From contig NZ_JANLGI010000011.1 in the NCBI RefSeq assembly GCF_024655635.1, forward strand, positions 1 through 64,000: a stretch of DNA of 64,000 bases. Direction: 5' to 3'. Within the stretch, counting starts at the first letter, position 1, and every line of letters begins with the position of its first letter. Source of the stretch: Allobosea sp. 47.2.35 (GTDB taxonomy: Bacteria > Pseudomonadota > Alphaproteobacteria > Rhizobiales > Beijerinckiaceae). Made by a program: the position numbers and the translations under genes. Below the pieces are notes generated by a model that saw only the letters and a list, made by a program, of their open reading frames with translations, searched no databases and was not told where the DNA came from. Of this stretch, positions 35,375-43,549 are shown piece after piece.

Positions 35375-35848
35375 ATGAGCCAGGCACAACGCTTCCTTTG
35401 CGAGGCCATCGAACTCGCCCAGGCCAATATGGAGCAGGGCGGCCGGCCCTTCGGGGCGGTGATCGTCCGCAATGGCGAGGTCCTTGCGACCGGCGTCAAC
35501 GAGGCCGTCGCGACCCATGACCCCACCGCCCATGCCGAGATGACGGCTTTGCGCGCGGCGAGCCGCAAGCTCGGCTCGCCGAACCTCGCCGGCTGCGCCG
35601 TCTATGCCAGTGGCCATCCCTGCCCGATGTGCATGGCGGCGATGCGGCTTTCCGGCGTCAGCGAGGTCTACTACGCCTATTCCAACGATGACGGCGCGCC
35701 CTTTGGCCTCTCGACGGCGGCGATCTACGCCGATCTGGCAAAGCCCTTCGCCGAGCAGTCGATGAAGATCGCCTATCTGCCCGTCCGTCTCGAAACCGGG
35801 CCCGATCTCTATACCGAGTGGAAGCGGCGCCAGCCCAATCCGGCCTGA
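35375..35848 (+). CDS. Nucleoside/base deaminase, guanine-deaminase-like
   Basis: 157 residues of the cytidine-deaminase fold with zinc site THAEM-type motif (DPTAHAEMTAL) and SGHPCPMCMAAM. The C-terminal YSNDDGAPFGLSTAAIYADL stretch resembles bacterial guanine deaminases (GuaD/CDA type) more than TadA, which is usually followed by a different tail. GGGAGG precedes the ATG. It is followed four bases later by a CynX-like transporter, a plausible uptake partner for a nitrogen compound. Confidence 0.82.
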   Translation: MSQAQRFLCEAIELAQANMEQGGRPFGAVIVRNGEVLATGVNEAVATHDPTAHAEMTALRAASRKLGSPNLAGCAVYASGHPCPMCMAAMRLSGVSEVYYAYSNDDGAPFGLSTAAIYADLAKPFAEQSMKIAYLPVRLETGPDLYTEWKRRQPNPA

Positions 35849-35852
35849 GCCT

Positions 35853-37070
35853 ATGACGCCTACGCCATCCGGCGCGTCGCGCGCGCTCCTGCTCGCGGCC
35901 GTGGTGCTGGTCGGCCTGAACCTGCGCCCGTTCCTGACCGGAATCGGCCCGCTCGCGGCGGAGATCCAGGCCGCGACGGGCTTGGGTTTTGGTAGCCTCT
36001 CGCTGTTCACGCTGGTGCCGATGCTATTGATGGGCGTCTGTGCCTTCGCCGGCCCGTGGCTCCAGCGCGCGGTGGGCGCACGCATGGCCGTGGTCGGGGC
36101 GCTCTGCATCCTCTGCGCGGCGGCTGCGCTGCGTCTGGTCACGACGAGCGGCGAGGCGCTGATCGCGACGGCCGCCTTCTGCGGCCTTGGCGTCGCGGTG
36201 GTTCAAGCGGTCTTCCCCGGCATCGTCAAGGCCGAGTTCCCCGGCCGCGTCGCGCTGGTGATGGGGCTCTATTCGGCGATGCTGATGGGCGGCGGCGCGC
36301 TCGGCGCCCAACTCTCGCCGATGATCGCTCAACAGACCGGAAGCTGGCATCTCGGTCTCGGCTGGATCGCCATGCCGGCGGCGCTGGCGGCTTTGGTCTC
36401 GGCGGTGACGCTGCCATCCGGCCGATCGGGGCAGGGCGGCGGCTTACCGGCGCTCATCTTGCTGCGGCGCCCGCGCACATGGCTCCTGATGATCTGCTTC
36501 GGGCTGGTGAATGGGGGCTATGCCTCGGTCGTCGCCTGGCTTGCGCCCGCCTATCAGGCGATGGGCTGGTCAGGTGCGCAGAGCGGCGGCCTGCTGGCGG
36601 GGATGGCGGCGAGCCAGGCCGTGGCCGCGCTCGGCATTCCCGCGCTCGCGGCGCGCAATCCCGATCGCCGCTTCTGGATCTGGCTCGCGCTGGCTTGTCA
36701 GGTCGTCGGTTTCGCTGGCCTCGCCTGGTGGCCGCTCGCCGCACCGACAGCTTGGGCGGTGGCGATCGGCATCGGGCTCGGCGCCGGCTTCGCGCTCTTC
36801 CTGATCGTGGCGCTCGATCATCTCGACAACCCCGCCAATGCCGGGGCGCTCTCGGCTCTGATGCAGGCTGGCGGCTTCCTGATCTCCGCCATCCCGCCCT
36901 GGATCGTCGCGCTGTTGCGCGATGCCGGCGGCAGCTTCACCGCCGGCTGGCTGATGCATCTGGCTTGCGCCCTGCTGGCAGGGCTGATGGCGCTGCGCTT
37001 CGCGCCGCGCGGCTATGCCCGCGCGATGCGGCTCTCACCGGACGCCGATCAGGCCTTGTCGCCGAGATAG
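35853..37070 (+). CDS. MFS transporter, CynX/NimT-like
   Basis: 405 residues with twelve hydrophobic segments. The opening LLLAAVVLVGLNLRPFLTGIGPLAAEIQAATGL closely matches the CynX (cyanate) / NimT (2-nitroimidazole) group, which often act as exporters or uptake systems for small nitrogen compounds. Four bases after the deaminase gene, so they are co-transcribed. Its last 22 bases overlap the convergent RidA gene. Confidence 0.87.
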   Translation: MTPTPSGASRALLLAAVVLVGLNLRPFLTGIGPLAAEIQAATGLGFGSLSLFTLVPMLLMGVCAFAGPWLQRAVGARMAVVGALCILCAAAALRLVTTSGEALIATAAFCGLGVAVVQAVFPGIVKAEFPGRVALVMGLYSAMLMGGGALGAQLSPMIAQQTGSWHLGLGWIAMPAALAALVSAVTLPSGRSGQGGGLPALILLRRPRTWLLMICFGLVNGGYASVVAWLAPAYQAMGWSGAQSGGLLAGMAASQAVAALGIPALAARNPDRRFWIWLALACQVVGFAGLAWWPLAAPTAWAVAIGIGLGAGFALFLIVALDHLDNPANAGALSALMQAGGFLISAIPPWIVALLRDAGGSFTAGWLMHLACALLAGLMALRFAPRGYARAMRLSPDADQALSPR

Positions 37071-37438
37071 GCGGTCGCGTCGATCTCGACGATGCAGTTC
37101 GGCGAGCCCAACCCGTTGACGATACAGGAGACGCGATGCGGCGTCGCCTCGGCGAAATTGGCGAAATAGACCTCGTTCATCGGCTCCCAATAGGCGCGGT
37201 CGGTGACGTAGACCGTGCATTTCACGACATCGTCGAGGCTGCCGCCGGCCTCTTCGAGCAGCGCCTTGATATTGTCGATGCATTGCTGGGTCTGCGCCCG
37301 GGGATCGCCGATCGCGAGCTTGCCGTCCTTGTCGGTCCCGACGCAGCAAACGAACATGAAGCCGCCAGCGACGGTCGCCTGGGCGAAGGGCAGGCGGCCC
37401 TTGTGGATGCGGTCCGAGGTGATGATGCGCTTGGGCAT
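37049..37438 (-). CDS. RidA family protein (enamine/imine deaminase)
   Basis: 129 residues of the RidA/YjgF/RutC family: IHKGRLPFAQATVAGGFMFVCCVG, DPRAQTQQCIDNIKALLEEAGGSLDDVVKCTVYVTD and the terminal NCIVEIDATAYL. Members hydrolyse reactive enamines and imines; RutC acts on aminoacrylate in pyrimidine breakdown. The N terminus is longer than in canonical RidA, so it belongs to a side branch. GGAG lies six bases before the ATG. It follows marR by 59 bases on the same strand, tying it to the catabolic cluster. Confidence 0.9.
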   Translation of the reverse strand: MPKRIITSDRIHKGRLPFAQATVAGGFMFVCCVGTDKDGKLAIGDPRAQTQQCIDNIKALLEEAGGSLDDVVKCTVYVTDRAYWEPMNEVYFANFAEATPHRVSCIVNGLGSPNCIVEIDATAYLGDKA

Positions 37439-37497
37439 GGCAGGCTCCGTCTAAGAAAGCTCACCCTAGCGGCCGCAAACGCGGGAAGGAATGCGGC

Positions 37498-38046
37498 CTA
37501 GCTCCGCGTCCCCGGCGATGTCTCGCTGGCGATGATGTGGTCCGCGAGGTGGATGGCCTGTTCGGCTCCGGAGGCGAGGCGGCGCATCACGCCGCTCAGC
37601 GCCTCGAAGGCCTCGCGGTCGAGCGGCGCGAACAGTGCGTCGTTGACCGGGCGCTGCAGTGAGGCCAGCTGCTCCAGCTTCGCGAAGCCGGCTGCCGTGA
37701 CGGTGAGCGTGACCCGGCGCCCGTCGCTCGGATGCGGACGCTTCTCGACAAGGTCGCTCTTCACCAGCTTGTTCAGTTCGATGGTCACGAAGGCGCCGCT
37801 GAGATGCAGCCGCTCGGCCACCTGCGCGACGCCGAGTTCGTTGTCGGGCGCGCCGCGGCCGACCGCGATCAGGATCAGGTACTGCGGCGGTGTCAGGCCG
37901 ATATAGCCGGCGAAGCGCGCGCGGGCTTCCTCCAGCCGGCTGCCGAAGGCGAAGAAGTCATAGAGCATGTCGCGGAAGCGCGCGTCGCTCCCGCCCTCCA
38001 GCAAATCGGACTTCGCCACGGTCAGGCGCCGGTTCTCGATCGACAT
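37498..38046 (-). CDS. MarR family transcriptional regulator
   Basis: 182 residues from MSIENRRLTVAKSD. The winged helix is in the middle to C-terminal part (ARFAGYIGLTPPQYLILIAVGRG, GVAQVAERLHLSGAFVTIELNKLVKSDLVEKRPHPSDGRRVTLTVTAAG). MarR proteins bind aromatic ligands and release their operators. A perfect 16-bp palindrome at 38074-38110, between this gene and the divergent flavin reductase gene, is the obvious operator. It probably represses both itself with RidA and the oxygenase operon. Confidence 0.92.
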   Translation of the reverse strand: MSIENRRLTVAKSDLLEGGSDARFRDMLYDFFAFGSRLEEARARFAGYIGLTPPQYLILIAVGRGAPDNELGVAQVAERLHLSGAFVTIELNKLVKSDLVEKRPHPSDGRRVTLTVTAAGFAKLEQLASLQRPVNDALFAPLDREAFEALSGVMRRLASGAEQAIHLADHIIASETSPGTRS

Positions 38047-38068
38047 GATTCGTCCGTCATTCGGGTTG

Positions 38069-38110
38069 TTGACTTTGCTAGATAGCTTTATTACAAAGCT
38101 ATCTAGCAAA
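38069..38110 (+). promoter_or_regulatory. MarR operator palindrome over a divergent promoter
   Basis: TTTGCTAGATAGCTTT (38074-38089) and its exact reverse complement (38095-38110) are separated by ATTAC. On the + strand TTGACT (38069-38074) and TACAAA (38092-38097) are 17 bases apart, so the palindrome covers the spacer and -10 of a promoter reading toward the flavin reductase gene at 38142. A repressor bound there would block RNA polymerase. The sequences are seen directly; the identity of the binding protein is inferred. Confidence 0.75.
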
Positions 38111-38141
38111 TGAGTGTTGCGGATGGCAACCGGAGGGAACG

Positions 38142-38660
38142 ATGGACGGCAGGGCCTTCAGACAATCCCTGGGCGAGTTCGCGACCGGGGTGGCGGTCAT
38201 CACCGCGCAGGGCAGCGGCGAAGATCTCATCGGCATGACCATGAGTTCGTTCAACTCCGTTTCGATCGATCCGCCGCTCGTCCTGTTCAGCGTCGACAGG
38301 CGGGCGAACAGCCTGCCGGCCATGCTCGAAGCCAAGGGCTTCGCGGTCAATGTGCTGGCGCGCGAGCAGGAGCAGATTTCCAACCGTTTCGCCCGAGCGC
38401 TGAGCGACAAATGGGCCGAGGTCAAGCGCACGGTCGGCCACGCGCAGGCGCCGCTGATCACCGGCGCGCTCGCCCATTTCGAATGCGAGCCCTACGCCCA
38501 TCATGACGGCGGCGACCATGTCATCTTCCTGGTGCGGGTGCTGCGCCATGCGGTGCGGCCGGGCAATCCGGCGCCGCTGATCTTCTTCCGCGGCCGTTAC
38601 CGCGACCTCGTCGACGAGACCGAGCGCGAGCCGTCCTGGCCGCTGCCCATCCACTACTGA
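38142..38660 (+). CDS. Flavin reductase of a two-component monooxygenase (HpaC/RutF-like)
   Basis: 172 residues of the flavin reductase-like fold: MDGRAFRQSLGEFATGVAVITAQG, GMTMSSFNSVSIDPPLVLFSVDR, GFAVNVLAREQE. It reduces FAD or FMN with NAD(P)H and supplies free reduced flavin to an oxygenase. The oxygenase gene follows 30 bases later. GGAGG precedes the ATG by five bases. It is divergent from marR across the palindrome at 38074. Confidence 0.92.
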   Translation: MDGRAFRQSLGEFATGVAVITAQGSGEDLIGMTMSSFNSVSIDPPLVLFSVDRRANSLPAMLEAKGFAVNVLAREQEQISNRFARALSDKWAEVKRTVGHAQAPLITGALAHFECEPYAHHDGGDHVIFLVRVLRHAVRPGNPAPLIFFRGRYRDLVDETEREPSWPLPIHY

Positions 38661-38690
38661 ACCATCACGACAACCGGAGAGGGGATACCC

Positions 38691-40154
38691 ATGACCAAGA
38701 CGGGACAGGAACATCTCGCCAGCCTGCGCGACGGCCGCTCGATCTTCATCGACGGCGCGCGCGTCGAGGACGTCACCACGCATCGTGCCTTCCGCAATGT
38801 GGCGCGCTCGGTCGGCGGCCTGTTCGACTTCGCCAATGATGCCTCGCGCCGCGAGCTGATGACCTTCGAGACCGAGGCCGGCGGCCGGGCCAACCGGATC
38901 TGGCAATTGCCGACCTCCTATGCCGATCTCGTCGAGCGCCGTCGCGCGCTCGAGGCCTGGACCGCGATCCATGGCGGCTTCCTCGGCCGCGCGCCTGATC
39001 ATGTCGCTTCCTGCATCTCCGGCATGCGCATGGGCCTGCCGGTCTTCGAGGGCTACGACCCGGCGCGCGCCGCGGCTCTGGAAAACTACTACCGCTACGC
39101 CCGCGACAACGACCTCTACCTGACCTATGTCATCATCAACCCTCAGGCCGACCGCTCCAAGAACGCGGCCGAGCAGGCCGATCCGTTCCTGACGGCCGGC
39201 GTGGTCGACCGTGATGCCGAGGGCATCACCATCCGCGGCGCCAAGATGCTGGCGACCGGCGGCGTCGTCGCCAACGAGGTCTTCGTCACCACGATCCAGC
39301 CGATGCAGCCCGGCGAGGAGCGCTATGCCGTCTCCTTCGCCATCCCGATGAACAGCAAGGGCCTGAAGATGCTCTCGCGCAAGTCGTACGAGGCGCAGGC
39401 CGGCTCGATCTTCGACAACCCGCTGGCCAGCCGCTACGACGAGAACGACGCCGTGCTGTTCTTCGACGACGTGAAGGTGCCGTGGGACCGCGTCTTCATC
39501 GATGGCAGCGTCGAGATGTGCCAGAAGCAGTTCCACGCGACCCCGGCGCATGTCTACCAGAACTACCAGGCGATGATCCGCCTCAAGGTGAAGCTGCAGT
39601 TCCTGATGGGCATCGCCCATCGCACCACCCAGACCAACGGCATCACCCAGTTCCCGCAGGTCCGCGAAATCCTCGGCCAGCTCGCCGCGGAAGCCGCGAT
39701 GGTCGATGCCTTCGTCAACGCGATGGAGGCCTAGGGCACGCAGGTCGGTGCCTACTACGTGCCCGACCGGCACATGCTCTATTCGGCGCAGGTGCTGACC
39801 CAGCAGATGTATCCGAAGATCCTGAACTCGCTGCGCGAGCTCGCCGGCGGCGGCATGATCATGCTGCCCTCCTCGGTCGCCGATTTCGCCAATCCCGAGA
39901 TCGCCGCGATGATCGAGAAGACCCAGCAGTCGCCGGCCGCGAATTCGCATGACCGGGTGAAGTTCTACAAGCTTGCCTGGGATGCGGTCGGCTCCGAATT
40001 CGGCTCGCGCCATCACCAGTACGAGATGTTCTATGCCGGGGCGACCTTCGTGACGAAGGGCCACTCCTTCCGCACCTATGACTGGGGCAAGGCCGGCGGC
40101 ATCGTGCAGTCGATGCTGGATTCCTACGATCTCGACAGCAAGCCCGCCGCCTGA
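38691..40154 (+). pseudogene. HpaB-type FADH2-dependent monooxygenase with in-frame amber stop
   Basis: Large oxygenase component of the 4-hydroxyphenylacetate 3-hydroxylase family, using reduced flavin from the upstream reductase to hydroxylate an aromatic or heterocyclic substrate. The frame is intact from ATG 38691 to TGA 40154 (about 487 residues, normal length) except for TAG at 39732-39734, after residue 347. The C-terminal part continues without a shift (YYVPDRHMLYSAQVLTQQMYP, GGGMIMLPSS). TGG (Trp) to TAG is the simplest single-base explanation. As written, translation stops at 347 and the flavin-binding C-terminal helices are lost. It could be a sequencing error, a recent null mutation, or read-through. 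Confidence 0.88.
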
Positions 40155-40171
40155 GCGCGAAAGGAAAAGCC

Positions 40172-40552
40172 ATGCCCGTCAACAAGCAGCACGACGAGTT
40201 CTACACGCTCGACATGACCAGCGGCTGGGAAGTCCCGGCCGGCTATCCCGCCGGCATCCAGCAGAAGATCCTCTCGGGGGCGCTGGACGAGGTCAACAAT
40301 CGCGGCACGCGCACGCGCCTGCTGCGCTTCCAGCCCGGCGTCTACACCACCGCGCCGTTCTCCCATGACTATTGGGAGGAGGTCTATCTGGTCGAGGGCG
40401 ACCTGACCGTCGGGAACGATGCCAGCGGCAATGGCGGGACGGCTTTCCCGCCGCACACCTATGCGGTTCGTCCGCCGCATGCCAAACATGGGCCGTTCAA
40501 GTCCGAGGGCGGCTGCCTGCTCCTCGAAATCCATTACTTCGACCCGGTCTGA
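40172..40552 (+). CDS. Small cupin domain protein
   Basis: 126 residues with one cupin barrel: TTAPFSHDYWEEVYLVEGDLTVG (His, Glu metal ligands) and AVRPPHAKHGPFKSEGGCLLLEIHYF (late His). Such single cupins include dioxygenases, isomerases and ligand-binding proteins. Position between oxygenase and amidase suggests ring or product processing in the same pathway. GAAAGGAAAAG precedes the ATG. Catalytic role not established. Confidence 0.85.
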   Translation: MPVNKQHDEFYTLDMTSGWEVPAGYPAGIQQKILSGALDEVNNRGTRTRLLRFQPGVYTTAPFSHDYWEEVYLVEGDLTVGNDASGNGGTAFPPHTYAVRPPHAKHGPFKSEGGCLLLEIHYFDPV

Positions 40553-40559
40553 TACGCCC

Positions 40560-41912
40560 ATGGCTCGCACCCTTTCCGCCCTTGCCGACGATCTCGCCTC
40601 TGGCCGGACGAGCGCGCTTGCCCTCGTGCGCGAGGCTCTCGCCCGGATCGACGCCCCGGACGGAGAGGGGAGACTGGCCTTCATCAAGGTTCATCGCGAG
40701 GCCGCGCTCGCCGCCGCCGAGGCGATGGACAAGCTTCGTGCGGCGGGGCTCGCCCCGTCGCGCTTCGCCGGCATCCCGATTTCGGTGAAGGACCTGTTCG
40801 ACCTTGCTGGCGAGCCGACCACGGCCGGCTCGACGGTGCTGGCGGATGCCGCGCCGGCCGAGCGCGACGCTCCCGCGATCGCCAGGCTGCGCAGCGCCGG
40901 CTTCATCGTGATGGGCCGCACCAACATGACCGAGTTCGCCTTTTCCGGCCTCGGCCTCAATCCGCATTACGGCACGCCGGCCTCTCCTTACGAGCGTGCC
41001 ACCACGCGCCGGATTCCGGGTGGCTCCTCTTCGGGCGCCGCGGTTTCCGTGGCGGACGGCATGGCCTTCGCCGGCATCGGCTCCGATACCGGCGGCTCCT
41101 GCCGCATCCCCGCGGCCTTCTGCGGCATCACCGGCTACAAGCCGACAGCGTCGAGCGTGCCGCGCGAGGGCGCCTTCCCGTTGTCGCAGACGCTCGACTC
41201 GATCGGGCCGCTCGCCAACAGCGTCGAATGCTGCCGCACTCTGCATGAGATCATGAGCGGCGCGACGCTGGCGCAGGAAGGGCCGTCGAGCCTCAAGGGC
41301 CTGCGCATTGCCGTGCCGCAGACGGTCGCGCTCGACGGGCTCGATGCCCATGTCGCCGCAAGCTTCGACCGGGCGCTGGATCTGCTCGCCAAGGCCGGAG
41401 CAACCATCATCGACGTGCCTTTCACGCGCTTCGCCGAGGTCGCCCGTCTGAACGCCAAGGGCGGTTTCGCCCCCTCCGAGGCCTATGCCCATCACCGCGA
41501 CCTGATCGAGGCCAAGGGCGATGGCTACGACCAGCGCGTGCGCACGCGCGTGCTGCGCGGCCGCAACCAGGATGCCGCCGATTACATCCAGCTCGTCCAG
41601 GCGCGGGCCGCCTTCGTCGCCGCGATGCGCGCGGAGGTCTCCGCCTTCGACGTGCTGGCGATGCCGACTGTGCCGACCATTGCGCCGACCATCGCGGAAC
41701 TCGCCGAGGACGACGAGGCCTTCACCCGCATCAACCTGCTGATGCTGCGCAACCCGACCCTGATCAATGTCATGGATGGCTGCGCGATCTCGCTGCCGAT
41801 GCACCGTGCCGGCGAGGCTCCGGCCGGGCTGATGCTGGCCCGGGCCGGCGGCGAGGATGCGGCGCTGTTTGCGATCGCGGCCGCAGCGGAAGCCGCGCTG
41901 GCCAGTCGCTAA
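40560..41912 (+). CDS. Amidase signature family hydrolase
   Basis: 450 residues with the complete Ser-cisSer-Lys triad: K77 in GIPISVKDLFD, cis-Ser 156 in RIPGGSSSGAAVS, nucleophile Ser 180 in GSDTGGSCRIPAAFCG. It hydrolyses an amide (or an ester or carbamate) in the cytoplasm. GatA is unlikely because there are no gatC/gatB neighbours. The start at 40560 is seven bases after the cupin stop, so it belongs to the oxygenase operon and probably cleaves an amide formed or exposed by the oxygenase. Confidence 0.92.
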   Translation: MARTLSALADDLASGRTSALALVREALARIDAPDGEGRLAFIKVHREAALAAAEAMDKLRAAGLAPSRFAGIPISVKDLFDLAGEPTTAGSTVLADAAPAERDAPAIARLRSAGFIVMGRTNMTEFAFSGLGLNPHYGTPASPYERATTRRIPGGSSSGAAVSVADGMAFAGIGSDTGGSCRIPAAFCGITGYKPTASSVPREGAFPLSQTLDSIGPLANSVECCRTLHEIMSGATLAQEGPSSLKGLRIAVPQTVALDGLDAHVAASFDRALDLLAKAGATIIDVPFTRFAEVARLNAKGGFAPSEAYAHHRDLIEAKGDGYDQRVRTRVLRGRNQDAADYIQLVQARAAFVAAMRAEVSAFDVLAMPTVPTIAPTIAELAEDDEAFTRINLLMLRNPTLINVMDGCAISLPMHRAGEAPAGLMLARAGGEDAALFAIAAAAEAALASR

Positions 41913-41932
41913 GCGAAGGCGAAGAGGGCGCT

Positions 41933-42610
41933 TCAGACCTGCCGCGTGATGTTCGCGCGGAAGGACTGGATATGCGCCCGCATCGCCTGTTCGGCGAGGT
42001 CGGGGTCCTGCTTGGCGATGCCGTCGACGATAGCGGCATGCTCGTCGCAGATGCGCAGGTGCTGCTCGTTGGCGCTGAGCGAGATGAACCACATCCGCGC
42101 CGAGCGCTCGTGCAGGTTTCGCAACAGGTCGCTCATCACCGGGTTGCGCACCGAGCCCGCGATCAGCGCGTGGAACTGCTGGTCCAGCCCGGCGATCGTC
42201 TCGATCTCGCGCTGGTGGGCGGCGGCCAGCATGGCGTCGAGATTGCGCTTGAGCTGCAGCGCGACATCCGGCCCCGCCTGCGCCGCGGCAACGCGCACGC
42301 AGAAGGTCTCGTTCACGACGCGCACATCGATGATGTTGAATATCTCGTCGAGGCTGACCGGCTTCACGATCGTGCCCTTGCGCGGCATCACCTCGACCAG
42401 TCCGTCATTGAGAAGCCGGTCGATGGCCTGGCGGATCGGCGTGCGGCCGATATCGAGCTGGCTGCTGAGCGCCGGCTCGCTCAGGATTTCGCCCGGCCTC
42501 AGCTCGCAGGTGATGATCAGGCGCTTGATCGCGCTGTAGGCCTGTTCGCGCAGCGAGACATGCCGCTGCGCGCCCTTGTGCATATCCAGAAGCGTCACGT
42601 GTCTCTGCAC
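41933..42610 (-). CDS. GntR/FCD family transcriptional regulator
   Basis: Up to 225 residues. N-terminal winged helix (REQAYSAIKRLIITCELRPGEILSEPALSSQLDIGRTPIRQAIDRLLNDGLVEVMP) and C-terminal FCD helical ligand domain with metal-site residues (LDQQFHALIAGSVRNP, HAAIVDGI). The initiator is uncertain: GTG at 42610 or the Met at 42583. It is downstream of DUF2848 on the same strand (46-base gap) and probably binds the large palindrome at 43409. Confidence 0.9.
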   Translation of the reverse strand: MQRHVTLLDMHKGAQRHVSLREQAYSAIKRLIITCELRPGEILSEPALSSQLDIGRTPIRQAIDRLLNDGLVEVMPRKGTIVKPVSLDEIFNIIDVRVVNETFCVRVAAAQAGPDVALQLKRNLDAMLAAAHQREIETIAGLDQQFHALIAGSVRNPVMSDLLRNLHERSARMWFISLSANEQHLRICDEHAAIVDGIAKQDPDLAEQAMRAHIQSFRANITRQV

Positions 42611-42656
42611 CGAGTCGGAGAGGTCGCCAGCATCGTTCTTCCGGATGAGGGCCGGA

Positions 42657-43343
42657 TCAACCCCGGATGGGGAGAATCTTCAGATCATAGCCGAAACGCA
42701 GGCTGCGCTTCAGCACCGGGTCCTCCAGTTCGCCCTCGAAGCGGCTGGCCATGCGGATGCCGCCGATCGCCGGCATGGTGCCGCCGAAAAGCGCCGTGCC
42801 CTCGGGCAATTCGCCGTTCTCGCTGAAGCCGCGGATCAGGTCGGCCGGGGCGAGCAGGCCGGAGATCGGCCCTTCCTGGTACTTGCGGCGCTCGCCGTCG
42901 ATCACCGCGAAGCTGCGCAGGATCAGCGCGTCCCAATGGCCGGCGACCTCCTCGTAGGGCCAGACGGTGTCCGCGACCGGTTTGTCGCAGACCTGCTTGG
43001 AGACGCTGATGCCGTAGGTCTCGACCTGGCGGTCGGTATGGTCCGAGCCGACGCCGACATAGGTCTTGCCGCCGCAGGCGAAGAGCACGGCCTCGACCTC
43101 GCCGCTGCTGTTGGCGCCGACATCCTCGATGACGGAATCGGTCGTCAGGCGAGCGGCTGCGACGCGATAGAAGACGGGCGTCGAGGCCGGGCGCTTCACG
43201 CCCAGCGCCTCGAGCTCGACCATGTGATGCTCCATCGCGGCCTTGTCGCGCCCGGCCCAGCCGCCGATCACCAGTTCGTCGATCGTCGCCGAGAGGGGCG
43301 CGGAGCCGCTGCGGCTCTCCACGGTCAGGTCCAGGGTCTTCAT
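42657..43343 (-). CDS. DUF2848 family protein, FAA-hydrolase-like
   Basis: 228 residues from the Met preceded by GGAAGGTGAT; an upstream Met at 43415 would begin inside the palindrome and is rejected. Landmarks are IDELVIGGWAGRDKAAMEHH, GVGSDHTDRQVETYGISVSKQVCDKPVA and GTMPAIGGI. The fold resembles fumarylacetoacetate hydrolases, so a C-C hydrolase or decarboxylase-type reaction on an oxo-acid is plausible, but the family has no established activity that I know. It runs with the GntR regulator and opposite to the Liv operon. Confidence 0.82.
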   Translation of the reverse strand: MKTLDLTVESRSGSAPLSATIDELVIGGWAGRDKAAMEHHMVELEALGVKRPASTPVFYRVAAARLTTDSVIEDVGANSSGEVEAVLFACGGKTYVGVGSDHTDRQVETYGISVSKQVCDKPVADTVWPYEEVAGHWDALILRSFAVIDGERRKYQEGPISGLLAPADLIRGFSENGELPEGTALFGGTMPAIGGIRMASRFEGELEDPVLKRSLRFGYDLKILPIRG

Positions 43344-43408
43344 CACATCACCTTCCAGGAATGAGCCGCCTGTTCCGTAGGCAGCCGGCCACAAAAAAGT
43401 TCTGGGCT

Positions 43409-43454
43409 GCATCATAAAAATCCTTGTGAAGTTTCACAAGGATTTTTATGATGC
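43409..43454. promoter_or_regulatory. Perfect 22-bp inverted repeat between divergent DUF2848 and Liv operons
   Basis: The 22 bases at 43409-43430 (GCATCATAAAAATCC then TTGTGAA) are matched exactly by their reverse complement at 43433-43454, with only GT between. The element is far AT-richer than its surroundings and lies between the starts at 43343 and 43550. It is most likely the operator of the adjacent GntR/FCD regulator or a cruciform-forming double site. A bidirectional terminator is possible but would sit on the wrong side of both genes. Confidence 0.75.
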
Positions 43455-43549
43455 CTTCAAGCGTCGGGAATGGCGCGGGGATGTCGCAGGCCGGCGGCCC
43501 AGGCTGCGGAGCCCGAAACCGGGCAGCCGGCAAACGGAGAGGAGCAGTG

